Shown: in pieces, positions 34,967 to 44,063 of the stretch
Position numbering within the stretch: position 1 is the stretch's first letter
Layout: each line of letters opens with the position of its first letter
Assembly: GCF_000317145.1 (NCBI RefSeq)
Contig: NC_019697.1
Span: forward strand, 5,654,886-5,718,885
DNA from: Chamaesiphon minutus PCC 6605
GTDB lineage: Bacteria > Cyanobacteriota > Cyanobacteriia > Cyanobacteriales > Chamaesiphonaceae
DNA length: 64,000 nucleotides
Direction: 5' to 3'
Position numbers and translations under genes: made by a program
The notes under the pieces: model-generated
Databases searched by the model: none
Told to the model about the DNA's origin: nothing
Seen by the model: the letters and a program-made list of their open reading frames with translations, nothing else

Positions 34967-36223
34967 CTACCCCCTTGGTAGCTCTCTTTGCGCCAACAGT
35001 GCCGTACCATATGCCGCCTCCTGCTGCGGAGAAATCGAGATCGGTACGGGAATATATCGCTGACGGATCTTTGTCCAGATGGGATTTTGTGCTCCACCGC
35101 CAGCAGTATAGATTGCCGTCAGGGGTGTGGCTCCTAATTGGGCTAATAGTTGGTAGCCGCGTGCTTCAATGCTGGCGATCCCTTCTAATAAACCATGCAA
35201 AAAATCAACCGCTCGCTCTGGGCGCGGTGTCAGTCGCGGTGCTAAATGAGGATCGTTAATGGGAAAGCGATCGCCTGGAGTTAACAAGGGATAATAATCC
35301 AGATTGCTGGAGCGATTGGGATCGATTTCTTGGCTGAGGCTAACCAACTCGGCATCGCTAAAAAAATGCCGTAGTACCGCACCGCCAGTATTTGATGCGC
35401 CACCCACCAACCACAGATCCCCTAGGCGGTGACTATAGATCCCAAAGTTGACATCCTCGACGCGCGTCTGGCTCAGGAGTTTGATAACCAATGTCGATCC
35501 CAGCGATGTGACGGCAACACCCGGCTCCTCCATGCCGCTAGCGATAAATGCGGCAATACTGTCGGTAGTACCAGCACAGACGATACAATCAGTCGCTAAA
35601 CCCAACTCTGTGGCAACTTGAGGTAATACCGTCCCAACTGGCATCCCCGGCTTGACTACTTGCGGCAATAACGGGCTGTAGGGCTGCCGTTCTAGCCAAT
35701 CGGGGTAACGTAAGGCTTCGACATCATAGCCGAGTTTCAGGGCATTGTGATAGTCGCTGATGCCCAATTTGCCATGCAGATGGTAAGCCAACCAATCTGC
35801 TTGATGCAAAAAGTAGACCTCTCCAGCAGTCGGCACGATCTCGATCGCCTCGGGTTGTCGCAGCAACCACAATAATTTCGCTAGACTAGAGGTTGCGCTA
35901 ATAACTGAATGTCCGGCTGGGGCGATCGATTTAACCAGTTCTAATACTGTTTCTCCGCGGCGATCGTGATATAAAATTGGTGCGCCGATCGATCGACCCT
36001 CACGATCGCACAATAGTACCGTCGAAGAAGTCCCATCGATCGCAATGCGTTTGACCTGAGATTTAATCGCAATTGGGATGGCCTGAATCATTGCAAATAA
36101 AGTCTCTCGCCACCCTTTGCTTAGTAAATCGCTAGTTCCCCGCCAAAGCACATTACGATCAGTATCGATCGCTACTAATCTAGCTCCAGATGTGCCAAAA
36201 TCTATGCCGAGGGAGACTATCAT
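34967..36223 (-). CDS. FGGY-family carbohydrate kinase
   Basis: 418 residues. The N-terminal domain opens SLGIDFGTSGARLVAID (phosphate-binding loop) and contains RIAIDGTSSTVLLCDREG and PILYHDRR. The C-terminal ATPase domain shows IVCAGTTDSIAAFIASG (catalytic Asp in GTTDS), AVTSLGSTLVIKLL, VGGASNTGGAVLRHFF and IYTAGGGAQNPIWTKIR. It is shorter than xylulokinase (~480). Cyanobacterial and plant proteins of this compact type are reported to phosphorylate D-ribulose, so ribulokinase activity is the best guess. It is divergent from glnB. Confidence 0.85.
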   Translation of the reverse strand: MIVSLGIDFGTSGARLVAIDTDRNVLWRGTSDLLSKGWRETLFAMIQAIPIAIKSQVKRIAIDGTSSTVLLCDREGRSIGAPILYHDRRGETVLELVKSIAPAGHSVISATSSLAKLLWLLRQPEAIEIVPTAGEVYFLHQADWLAYHLHGKLGISDYHNALKLGYDVEALRYPDWLERQPYSPLLPQVVKPGMPVGTVLPQVATELGLATDCIVCAGTTDSIAAFIASGMEEPGVAVTSLGSTLVIKLLSQTRVEDVNFGIYSHRLGDLWLVGGASNTGGAVLRHFFSDAELVSLSQEIDPNRSSNLDYYPLLTPGDRFPINDPHLAPRLTPRPERAVDFLHGLLEGIASIEARGYQLLAQLGATPLTAIYTAGGGAQNPIWTKIRQRYIPVPISISPQQEAAYGTALLAQRELPRG

Positions 36224-36233
36224 ATTTTTATTT

Positions 36234-36249
36234 TGTAGCCAGAGTTACA
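36234..36249. promoter_or_regulatory. NtcA-binding site of glnB
   Basis: TGTAGCCAGAGTTACA is a perfect TGTA-N8-TACA palindrome, the NtcA consensus GTA-N8-TAC. A -10-like tacaaaat begins at 36272, 23 bases after the box, the usual spacing for NtcA-activated promoters. The box is about 85 bp before the glnB start. glnB is NtcA-controlled in other cyanobacteria. Confidence 0.82.
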
Positions 36250-36329
36250 TGTTTGGTTGGTCTAACAATGATACAAAATGTCAAGTTGGTGCAACTAAAA
36301 ATAGTATAGAAACACACATTCAGGAGTAA

Positions 36330-36750
<421 letters not shown>

Positions 36751-36786
36751 TAGAGAGCCGACTTCTGGCCAGAAGTCGGCTCTCTA
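36751..36786. terminator. Bidirectional terminator between glnB and the histidine phosphatase gene
   Basis: A perfect 36-bp palindrome: TAGAGAGCCGACTTCTGG followed by its exact complement, then TTTT on the plus strand. It lies between two convergent genes. The inner CCGACTTCT/AGAAGTCGG stem is shared with the nadA terminator. Confidence 0.9.
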
Positions 36787-36814
36787 TTTTGTCTAAATTA
36801 GGGGGTTGCCGCTC

Positions 36815-37453
36815 TTAAGTACCGGGAAGATCCCGCAAGCGATCGGTCAAATGAGCGCGATCGGCCAGTACTTTCAACAATGGGCCGTGTTTGCCAAACT
36901 CAACGATACTGATGCTGCACACTGGCATCCCCAGCCGATACCGAAATCGCCCCGCATCGATACCTAGCAGGCTGCACAGCAGGATCCGAATCGTGGCTTT
37001 GTGGGATACGACCAAAACATTCCCCGTCGTGTGCTGCTGACTGATTTCCTCGACTACCGCGAGTGCGCGTGCGGCGATCGCCATGGCGGATTCGCCACCC
37101 GTGGGTGGATTCCAGCCCGGATCGGCCAACCATCGGAGATAATCGTCATGATACTCCGCATCGACAGCCGCGACATCTTTACCTTCCCATGCCCCATAAT
37201 TAATCTCTTGTAGTCCGTCGCGGATTTGCAGCTTCATACCTAATTTGTCTGCGAGTGGTTCTGCTGTTAAAATTGCCCGTTCTTTGGGACTGCAATAGAT
37301 CGATTCCCAAGGCGTAGTGGCATAAGCTGCTGCAAATACCTGTGCCATTTCTTCGCCATCGGTAGTCAAGCCAGGATCGATCGAGCCACAAAATAAATTA
37401 CCGCGACTAGAAGCTGTTTGTCCGTGACGGAGGAAGTAAAGATTTAGAGTCAT
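36815..37453 (-). CDS. Histidine phosphatase family protein (phosphoglycerate-mutase-like)
   Basis: 212 residues. The catalytic His9 is in LYFLRHGQTASSRGN; the second His is in VLVVSHKATIRILLCSLLG; the Glu donor is in INYGAWEGKD. The fold covers cofactor-dependent phosphoglycerate mutases and broad phosphatases. The SIYCSPKERAILTAEPLA segment is typical of the phosphatase branch (GpmB/CobC-like). The substrate is unknown. The gene is convergent with glnB and divergent from the rimP region. Confidence 0.87.
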   Translation of the reverse strand: MTLNLYFLRHGQTASSRGNLFCGSIDPGLTTDGEEMAQVFAAAYATTPWESIYCSPKERAILTAEPLADKLGMKLQIRDGLQEINYGAWEGKDVAAVDAEYHDDYLRWLADPGWNPPTGGESAMAIAARALAVVEEISQQHTTGNVLVVSHKATIRILLCSLLGIDAGRFRYRLGMPVCSISIVEFGKHGPLLKVLADRAHLTDRLRDLPGT

Positions 37454-37942
37454 ATAGCCATCCTTAAATTAGGTAATGTGGATGTTTCGCGATCGAAAAA
37501 TGGTTGGGTTCGTTAATAATTGAGAAAGAGCCTGAATTTGCCAGGACAGATGTTGATTATGAAAGTGTTGTTTTGTCAAGCCCCGATTCTGGCAAGCGAT
37601 TTACTGAGGTAAAGCCATGCCAACGATCGCTATTTTACTCTCGAATCAAAACTCTGTTAATATAAAAGGCACGAGCAAACTAAATCTTTAAGTTTGCTCC
37701 TATGCTTCTTGGAATAATAAATTACCAGGAGTGGGTCAAAACCCACTTTTTTTGTTGTTTACTGCCGCTGATAAGTACGCGCTCTCGGTTTAACAACCGT
37801 TACCAGAGCAGTGCAATGCTCTATTCGATCTTCTAATTCCCCTGTTCGACTCAGATAGTGCGGGATCGATCGCAATTAGTTACTAGTTATGTTCGCCAAC
37901 ATCCTTCTTCATAGCCACTAGCTCCTAGTCCTTGCCACATTT
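37454..37942. other. 489-bp divergent spacer before rimP
   Basis: Between the minus-strand phosphatase gene and the plus-strand rimP operon. It holds the candidate small RNA or leader at 37670-37754 with a -10 element at 37658. The remaining part (37760-37942) contains no gene that I can support and is the likely rimP-nusA promoter and leader. Confidence 0.6.
37658..37754 (+). ncRNA. Candidate small RNA or transcribed leader with intrinsic terminator
   Basis: -10-like TAATAT at 37658-37663. From about 37670 the transcript would have a 5' hairpin (GAGCAAACT, 9-nt loop, AGTTTGCTC), a single-stranded linker of about 30 nt, then a terminator hairpin AGTGGGT/ACCCACT with loop CAAA and seven T. 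No plus-strand gene lies upstream that this terminator could serve, since the neighbour runs the other way. It is therefore either an independent RNA of about 85 nt or an attenuated leader of rimP-nusA. It matches no RNA family I know. Confidence 0.55.
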
Positions 37943-38401
37943 ATGGCTCATCCCCTCATTCCCCAAATTACCGACCTCGCTAACCCAATCGCCGCAGACT
38001 TGGGACTAGAATTAGTTGCAGTTGTCTTTCATACTCACGAACGCCCCCCCTCGCTGCGGGTAGATATTCGCAATCTAGTTGCCGATACCGGATTACAAGA
38101 CTGCGAGCGCATGAGTCGTGCATTAGAAGCGGCATTAGATGCCAAAGAGCTGATTCCGTTTGCTTACGCGTTGGAGGTTTCTAGCCCTGGGACGAGCAGA
38201 CAACTGACGACAGATCGAGAGTTTAATGCTTTTGCTGGCTTCGCAGTCGAAGTTACTACCGATCGGGCTTGGGATGGCAAAACCGAGTGGCAAGGACAAT
38301 TGATTCGTCGCGACGATACCAAGATCTACCTGAGTCTTAAAGGTAGAACGGTTGAAATTCCGAGGGAAGTAGTCGCTAAAGTCTATTTACACGATAAATA
38401 A
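37943..38401 (+). CDS. rimP: Ribosome maturation factor RimP
   Basis: 152 residues. MAHPLIPQITDLANPIAADLGLELV is the usual start. Then come the alpha-beta N-terminal domain with LRVDIRN and CERMSRALEAALDA, the hinge ALEVSSPGTSRQLTTDREF, and the Sm-like C-terminal domain ending VEIPREVVAKVYL. RimP assists late 30S subunit assembly. It heads the conserved rimP-nusA-ylxR translation/transcription cluster. Confidence 0.95.
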   Translation: MAHPLIPQITDLANPIAADLGLELVAVVFHTHERPPSLRVDIRNLVADTGLQDCERMSRALEAALDAKELIPFAYALEVSSPGTSRQLTTDREFNAFAGFAVEVTTDRAWDGKTEWQGQLIRRDDTKIYLSLKGRTVEIPREVVAKVYLHDK

Positions 38402-38607
38402 TCGCGACAGCGATACTTGACTGACGATCGAATCGATCGGCCAAATGCTGACTAGATATCTAGGAACCTAATGCAGGCGATCTTTTCATCCTATTTAATT
38501 ACTTACCCATCTAAGTAAATTGTTGTTGAGGTTGCGGCTAAAATCCTCAATTCGATCGTCGCGGCGATCGTCAACACTCTCTACACTATTTCTTAACTTA
38601 ACTGAAT

Positions 38608-39912
38608 ATGTCAAAAGCTAAAGACCCGAAAAAAAGTAATGTTAGTTTACCTCAACTCAGAAATATGATTGAGGAAATCAGTAAAGATCGCAACCTACCC
38701 AGCTCTGCGGTACAAACTGCCTTGCGCGAAGCTTTGCTCAAAGGCTACGAACGCTATCGGCGATCGCAACATTTAGATCGGATGGATTTTGAAGAAGATC
38801 ATTTCGATAACTTTGATGTATTTCTCAATCTTGATGAAGAGGCTTTTCAGGTCGTTGCAACTAAAACGATCGTTGAAGAAGTCACTGATGAAGATAAAGA
38901 GATTTCGCTTAATGATGTCAAAAATAGTTTGCAGCAAGAAGAATCTGCCGAAGAACTCAGCGAGGAAAAGCTGCAAGAACTGATTGGCGACTCGGTGATA
39001 CTTGATGTAACACCCGATCGCGAGGATTTCGGGCGGATGGCAGCAATTCAAGCCAAACAAGTACTCGCCCAAAAATTGCGCGACCAACAACGGAAAATCA
39101 TTCAAGAAGAATTCGAGCAATTTGAAGGTACCGCGCTGCTGGGCAAAGTGCTAAGATTCGAGCGTCAATCGGTAATTTTATCTGTCAGTAGTAGTTTCGG
39201 TCAGCCAGATGTCGAAGCCGAACTACCGCAAAAAGAACAACTGCCCAACGATAATTACCGGATCGGTCGCACCTTTAAAGTCTTCCTCAAAAAAGTTCGC
39301 GAAGGCTCCCAACGCGGCCCCCAACTACTGGTTTCTCGCGGTGCCGCTGGATTGGTGGTCGAACTATTTGCCAACGAAGTCCCCGAAATCGAAGAAGAAC
39401 TAGTCAGAATCGTCGCTGTGGCGCGAGAAGCCAGTCCACCCTCCCGTCACGTCGGCCCCCGTACCAAGATCGCTGTCGATACCTTGGAAGGCGATGTAGA
39501 CCCCGTAGGCGCGTGTATTGGCGCGCGCGGTTCGCGCATTCAGGTAGTCGTCAACGAACTTCAAGGCGAGAAGATCGATGTGATTCGCTGGTCGCCAGAT
39601 CCCTCGACCTATATTTCTAATGCCTTGAGTCCCGCGCGGATCGATGAGGTGCGATTGGTAAATCCCGAAGGTCGTCAGGCACATGTCTTGGTACCCGAAG
39701 ATCAATTGAGTCTGGCGATCGGGAAAGAAGGCCAAAATGTCCGATTGGCAGCGCGGTTGACTGGTTGGAAAATTGACATCAAAGATGTGAATAAGTACGA
39801 TCCCGTGGCGGCGATGGCAGAGGTTGAGTCGCAACGCCAAGCTGACTCAGAGTATCAATCGCGCTATCAACCCGATTATCAAGATGCTGGCTACGCAGAA
39901 GATAATTATTAA
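38608..39912 (+). CDS. nusA: Transcription elongation/termination factor NusA
   Basis: 434 residues. The N-terminal RNA polymerase-binding domain (1-~125) has the cyanobacterial acidic insertion EEVTDEDKEISLNDVKNSLQQEESAEELSEEKLQEL. The S1 domain (~165-235) and KH domains follow: GDVDPVGACIGARGSRIQVVVNELQGEKIDVIRWS (KH1, GARGSR) and LAIGKEGQNVRLAARLTGWKIDI (KH2). NusA binds RNA polymerase during elongation, pausing and antitermination. There is no C-terminal acidic repeat domain; the tail is Gln/Tyr/Asp-rich. It is 206 bp behind rimP. Confidence 0.95.
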   Translation: MSKAKDPKKSNVSLPQLRNMIEEISKDRNLPSSAVQTALREALLKGYERYRRSQHLDRMDFEEDHFDNFDVFLNLDEEAFQVVATKTIVEEVTDEDKEISLNDVKNSLQQEESAEELSEEKLQELIGDSVILDVTPDREDFGRMAAIQAKQVLAQKLRDQQRKIIQEEFEQFEGTALLGKVLRFERQSVILSVSSSFGQPDVEAELPQKEQLPNDNYRIGRTFKVFLKKVREGSQRGPQLLVSRGAAGLVVELFANEVPEIEEELVRIVAVAREASPPSRHVGPRTKIAVDTLEGDVDPVGACIGARGSRIQVVVNELQGEKIDVIRWSPDPSTYISNALSPARIDEVRLVNPEGRQAHVLVPEDQLSLAIGKEGQNVRLAARLTGWKIDIKDVNKYDPVAAMAEVESQRQADSEYQSRYQPDYQDAGYAEDNY

Positions 39913-40001
39913 TCGATCGTCGATAGCTGGGTTACTAGATAAAAGCAAGGTGGGCACTGCCCACCAGCTACAATTTTCGCGTAGTAATTGATAATTTATA
40001 A

Positions 40002-40430
40002 ATGAAAGCTCGAATTGCGATCGCCACATCGATCTCAGAAATTAACAACTGTTTTCCTGTGATGAAAGAGCTACGTTCTCATTTAGAAATTGCTGATTTT
40101 GTGGAGCGAGTCGAACGCCAGCAACAATTGTTTAATTACCAGCTTGCCTACCTGCAAGTCGATGAAATAGTGCGCGCAGTGGCTGGATTTAGAATCTCTG
40201 AATCGTTAGCATGGGATAAGTTTATGTATGTAGACGATCTGGTGAGTAGCTCCGATAATCGATCGCAAGGCTATGGGGCGGAATTGTTTAATTGGCTGTT
40301 AGAATACGCTCGTGCCGAAAATTGTCAGCAACTGAATTTAGATTCGGGAGTCCAAAGATTTGCCGCGCATCGCTTTTATCTACGTCAGCGGATGGAAATT
40401 TCTAGTCATCACTTTACGCTGCACTTATGA
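40002..40430 (+). CDS. GNAT family N-acetyltransferase
   Basis: 142 residues. The acetyl-CoA loop is DDLVSSSDNRSQGYGAELFNWLLEYARAENCQQLNLDSG (RSQGYG), and RFAAHRFYLRQRMEISSHHF ends the fold as in small GNAT proteins. Its gene is inserted in the nusA-ylxR cluster, 89 bp after nusA. The substrate is unknown. Its presence in a conserved translation cluster is unusual, but its product need not be related to translation. Confidence 0.85.
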   Translation: MKARIAIATSISEINNCFPVMKELRSHLEIADFVERVERQQQLFNYQLAYLQVDEIVRAVAGFRISESLAWDKFMYVDDLVSSSDNRSQGYGAELFNWLLEYARAENCQQLNLDSGVQRFAAHRFYLRQRMEISSHHFTLHL

Positions 40431-40545
40431 GAGCATCTGTTAGAAAGTAGAAGGCAGAAGGCAGAAGGTAGAATTGAATACGAGATATCTCTATGTCTGA
40501 TAGCTTAGATTTTACTAAATCTTGAATTTGAGTGGCGAGGGTAAA

Positions 40546-40806
40546 GTGCTAAAAGATTGGCGGCGGTGTATATGTTGTCGGAAAGTCGCTCATAAAAATG
40601 AGTTTTGGCGCGTAGTAAAAGCTCACCCTGACAATCTAATTACGATCGATTTAGGTAAGACAGTCATTCAAGGACGCTCGGCTTATTTGTGTCCGACAGC
40701 TAGTTGTTTGCAAATAGCTCAGAAAAAAAACCGGATCGGTAAATCGCTCAAGGCAAAAATTAGTGAGGAGATTTACCAACAATTAGAATCGATCGCAATA
40801 GACTGA
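40546..40806 (+). CDS. ylxR: YlxR family RNA-binding protein (DUF448)
   Basis: About 86 residues. The YlxR signature is RRCICCRKVAHKNEFWRVVK, followed by the acidic and basic strand IDLGKTVIQGRSAYLCPTASCLQIAQKKNRIGKSLK (GRSAYLCP). I chose GTG at 40546 with GAGG five bases upstream; a TTG at 40522 would add eight residues. YlxR proteins bind nucleic acid and usually sit between nusA and infB. Here infB does not follow: the next gene is a kinase on the other strand. ylxR is thus the end of this cluster. Confidence 0.87.
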   Translation: MLKDWRRCICCRKVAHKNEFWRVVKAHPDNLITIDLGKTVIQGRSAYLCPTASCLQIAQKKNRIGKSLKAKISEEIYQQLESIAID

Positions 40807-40848
40807 AACCTAAATCCCCAACCTAATAGCCCAATTATCAATTATTAA

Positions 40849-42426
40849 TTAGTTCAATGCTGCTTTGAGTGCGTGAAGTAAATCTTGCGTGCTAAAGGGC
40901 TTGGCTAGGAAAGCCTTAATTGTGTTGCCATGATTTTGAGCGGCAATTTCGTGGGCAGACAAGCCACTCATGACAATAATCCGGACGTCGGGATCGATCG
41001 AGTGTAATTGGGCGATCGTCTGCGTGGGATTGCCACCGGGCATCATATAATCTAGTAAAATTGTGCCAATTTTGAGATGGTGTTCGGTATATAAATCGAT
41101 CGCTTGTTGAGAGTCGCGAGCCGTCACACTCTGATACTCGTATGATTCGATCGTGGTACCCAGAATTTCGCGAATCGAGGGTTCGTCATCGACGATCAAA
41201 ATTAATTCCCCCTTACCCGTAAGTTTGGGCTGGATCGCTGGCTCGCAATCTAGTTCGAGTTGTTCGATAGCTGGTAGATAAAATCGGAACTGCGAGCCTT
41301 TACCCACTTGACTAGAAACATCGATAAACCCTTGATGATTATTGACGATCGTCAATACTGTCGAAATTCCCAATCCCGTTCCTTTGCCGATTGGCTTAGT
41401 TGTAAAAAACGGCTCAAAAATCCGTTCTAATAACTCTGCTGGAATTCCCGTGCCCGTATCTGCAACTGTAATTGCCACATAAGCCCCTCCCTGCGCGTTG
41501 GGGTGCAGTTTTGAGTATCGATCGCTCAAGACGATATTTTCGGCCATAATTGTCAACTCGCCCCCATCTGGCATCGCATCGCGCGCGTTGATGCACAAGT
41601 TGAGCAAAACTTGGTGGAGCTGGTTGGCGTCGGCGGATAACGTCCACAGATGGCTACTCTCGACTTGAAGGCTAATCTCGATCGATCGGGGAAAAGTTTG
41701 TCTGGTAATTTGCAGAACTTCGGCAAGTAAATGTTGCGGCTGCAAGATCGTATGTTCGTTACCGCCGCCCCTTGCAAATGTGAGTATCTGAGAGATTAAT
41801 TCCCGCCCGCGTTTAGAATTTTCAGAAAGAGTATTGAGTAGTTTCTGAGTGCGCTCGTCTAAATTCTTGAGCTTCAGTGGTAGTAATTCGGTAATTGCGA
41901 CGATCGGGGTGAGGATATTATTGAGATCGTGGGCGATGCCGCTAGCCAGGGTGCCCAAGTTTTCTAACCTTTGGGCGTGCAAAAATTGCCGTTCGAGTAA
42001 TTTATGCTCTGTAATATCAGTATCGATCGTCAAAATCGATTGTGGGGTACCATCGGCAGCTACCATTAAATACCAATGACTGGCAACGGTGCTGCTTTTA
42101 CCCGTTCTGGTTATTAGTTGAAATTCGCCACACCATTCACCACGATCTAGTGTTTGAGCGATCGCAATTTGATATTGAGGATCGTCAAGATCGTAGAGCA
42201 CATCGGTAATTTGTTTGCCAACGACACTTTCCGATTGCCAGCCATATATTCGCTCGGCACTGCGATTCCAGTATTTAATCTTGCCCTCGATCGACCATAA
42301 GCCGATCGCATCTGTTACTAGCTCTAATAAAATCGATCGCTTGCAACAAAGATAGTGTAGTTCCTCGATCCGATCGGAAACTACTGGTATATCCCTCATA
42401 ACTCCCGATGGAATTTTCATTTCCAT
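40849..42426 (-). CDS. Soluble hybrid histidine kinase, PAS-HisKA-HATPase-REC
   Basis: 525 residues without a membrane helix. A PAS domain (~30-140; [26 protein letters not shown]) precedes a HisKA-like helix with His166 in [17 protein letters not shown], the variant of NtrB-like kinases. The HATPase domain has [27 protein letters not shown] and [15 protein letters not shown]-terminal receiver (~405-525; [16 protein letters not shown], acceptor Asp in [10 protein letters not shown], Lys in FLAKPFS) follows. It senses a cytoplasmic signal by PAS; no ligand is recognisable. It lies 171 bp downstream of the retron reverse transcriptase on the same strand; co-transcription is possible, but a link is not supported by the families. 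Confidence 0.88.
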   Translation of the reverse strand: MEMKIPSGVMRDIPVVSDRIEELHYLCCKRSILLELVTDAIGLWSIEGKIKYWNRSAERIYGWQSESVVGKQITDVLYDLDDPQYQIAIAQTLDRGEWCGEFQLITRTGKSSTVASHWYLMVAADGTPQSILTIDTDITEHKLLERQFLHAQRLENLGTLASGIAHDLNNILTPIVAITELLPLKLKNLDERTQKLLNTLSENSKRGRELISQILTFARGGGNEHTILQPQHLLAEVLQITRQTFPRSIEISLQVESSHLWTLSADANQLHQVLLNLCINARDAMPDGGELTIMAENIVLSDRYSKLHPNAQGGAYVAITVADTGTGIPAELLERIFEPFFTTKPIGKGTGLGISTVLTIVNNHQGFIDVSSQVGKGSQFRFYLPAIEQLELDCEPAIQPKLTGKGELILIVDDEPSIREILGTTIESYEYQSVTARDSQQAIDLYTEHHLKIGTILLDYMMPGGNPTQTIAQLHSIDPDVRIIVMSGLSAHEIAAQNHGNTIKAFLAKPFSTQDLLHALKAALN

Positions 42427-42597
42427 TTATGCTTCGAGGTAGCAATACCCCGCTCTGGTTGGTATAGCCGCTCCGATTTAGCATCGGCTCACCTCTCTAG
42501 CATAGCTCTCGATCGGCACCAAATGCGCACAATATTAAACAAATATTAAATAATTAGATTTTTTCGATCTTTGTATGATAAATGGCTCAACCGTGTA

Positions 42598-44013
42598 TTA
42601 TCTTTTACGCCTACCATACTTCTTCTGAATTCGCTGGACGCTGGCCAAAAATTCTCGACCTTTGTGCGGATCGACCATCGCGACATAATTTGCAAATCCG
42701 GCGATCGATTGTAATAAATCGGCTCCTTGTCCCCATTGTTTGCCTGCTAAACCGTCTTTTTCGATCTGGTAGAGGGTGGCGCGAAAGCGTCTGAGAGTAG
42801 TCCTGTCAACATTTAGCTTCTGATTGACCACGATTCCAGTCACTTCTTGCTGCTGAGACTGTCGGAGGACGCGAGTTTTGTCGGGATGAATCGTCAACCC
42901 TTCATGAGTGACGATGCCGTGAGTCCCTTTGAGGATATTGCCGATGTCGCGCAACCGCTCGCGATCGGTAGTTGAAAATGTCAAATCATCTGCGTAGCGG
43001 GTATAAATAAAGCCCCGACTTTTGGCCATCCGATCGAGTCGGCGATCGAGTCTTCGACAGAGTAAATTGGTTAGAGCGGGGCTAGTCGGCGCACCTTGCG
43101 GTAAATGGCGTAGCTCTTGTGCGATATAGTAACTCCGCCCATCTAACTCGATCTCCGTAACATCGGATTCGGTACAAATTAAGCCCAAAATGGTAGCAAT
43201 CGCTTCGGAATAACCGAGCGAACGAAAAATCCCTTTAACGCGAGCGTAGGAAATTGATGGAAAAAAGTCTTGTAAATCCATGTTGATGACAACTAATGCC
43301 CCGACGTGCGGCTCGGCATTAGTAACGATCGATCGACCCCGCCGAAACCCATGTGCGGTAGGGTGTAGGACTACTCCTTCTAAAATATTATCTAAAATCC
43401 ACTGTTGGGCTTGTTTGAGCCGTGGGAGTGGTGCCGATATCGCCCTGAATCCACCAGTTTTTTTGGGAATCTGAAAGCGCACGTAGTGAGAAACCGTCGC
43501 AATCCGACGCGAAAAAGCCAGAAACCGTAATTGTCCAACTGTAATTCCCATCGCATTTGCCAGATCTGCGGCGGCGTGCAAAATGGGCAGTCGATGTTGT
43601 TGTAATCTCGCTAGATTGGATTCGGTGAGATTCAATCCCGCCGACACCCCTGCTCCTAAATAAGTAATTTCTCGCTCTTGGCGTGTTTGCCATGCGATCG
43701 CCCGTTCTTGACGTTCGCGTTCGCGGCGTTCTCTAGTTTCTTGTTGCTTGCGGCGCGACTCGGCCATCCGCAACTTCAGTGCCTCTTTTTTGAGAGCTTC
43801 CTCATTATGCAAGCGACGATTTTCTGCCCTGAGGGTCTCTAATTCTCGTTGAATTTCGCCACGCCGCCGAATCTCATCTGCCGGATCGTTAGGGATCTCG
43901 CCATTTGCCGACCAAAATCCCAGTCGAATCATTTCGTCAAGAATGAATTCTTCTTTAGAACTTTGGCGAATGCGATCGTAAAGATCTTGACGAGTGCGGG
44001 GCTGTTCGGTCAT
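42598..44013 (-). CDS. Retron-type reverse transcriptase with N-terminal coiled-coil extension
   Basis: 471 residues. The RT domain (~170-440) has KKTGGFRAISAPLPRLKQAQQWIL, the catalytic Asp in VVINMDLQDFFPSI, LPQGAPTSPALTNLL, the catalytic TRYADDLTFS (Asp342/343), and VTGIVVNQKL, the retron-specific VTG motif (391-393). The first ~125 residues are an added domain: a helical start (LYDRIRQSSKEEFILDEMIRLGFW) and a charged coiled coil (~45-115). Retron RTs copy the msd part of their own RNA into branched msDNA and mostly serve anti-phage defence. A matching msr-msd locus lies directly upstream at 44064-44290. Myxobacterial Mx162-type RTs also have a long N-terminal extension; kinship is an inference. 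No effector gene is evident. Confidence 0.88.
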   Translation of the reverse strand: MTEQPRTRQDLYDRIRQSSKEEFILDEMIRLGFWSANGEIPNDPADEIRRRGEIQRELETLRAENRRLHNEEALKKEALKLRMAESRRKQQETRERRERERQERAIAWQTRQEREITYLGAGVSAGLNLTESNLARLQQHRLPILHAAADLANAMGITVGQLRFLAFSRRIATVSHYVRFQIPKKTGGFRAISAPLPRLKQAQQWILDNILEGVVLHPTAHGFRRGRSIVTNAEPHVGALVVINMDLQDFFPSISYARVKGIFRSLGYSEAIATILGLICTESDVTEIELDGRSYYIAQELRHLPQGAPTSPALTNLLCRRLDRRLDRMAKSRGFIYTRYADDLTFSTTDRERLRDIGNILKGTHGIVTHEGLTIHPDKTRVLRQSQQQEVTGIVVNQKLNVDRTTLRRFRATLYQIEKDGLAGKQWGQGADLLQSIAGFANYVAMVDPHKGREFLASVQRIQKKYGRRKR

Positions 44014-44063
44014 AGTGCTTTGACGATCTGGCGATCTCTATACAGTCAGCAATTAAAAAAATC

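Noticed and set aside
43388-43693. Antisense and alternate-frame ORFs inside the reverse transcriptase gene
   Set aside because: The RT frame carries all conserved motifs; the others are shadows.
40849-44013. Histidine kinase considered as the retron effector
   Set aside because: It is an ordinary PAS-HisKA-HATPase-REC protein, a family not known as a retron effector; proximity alone is not enough.
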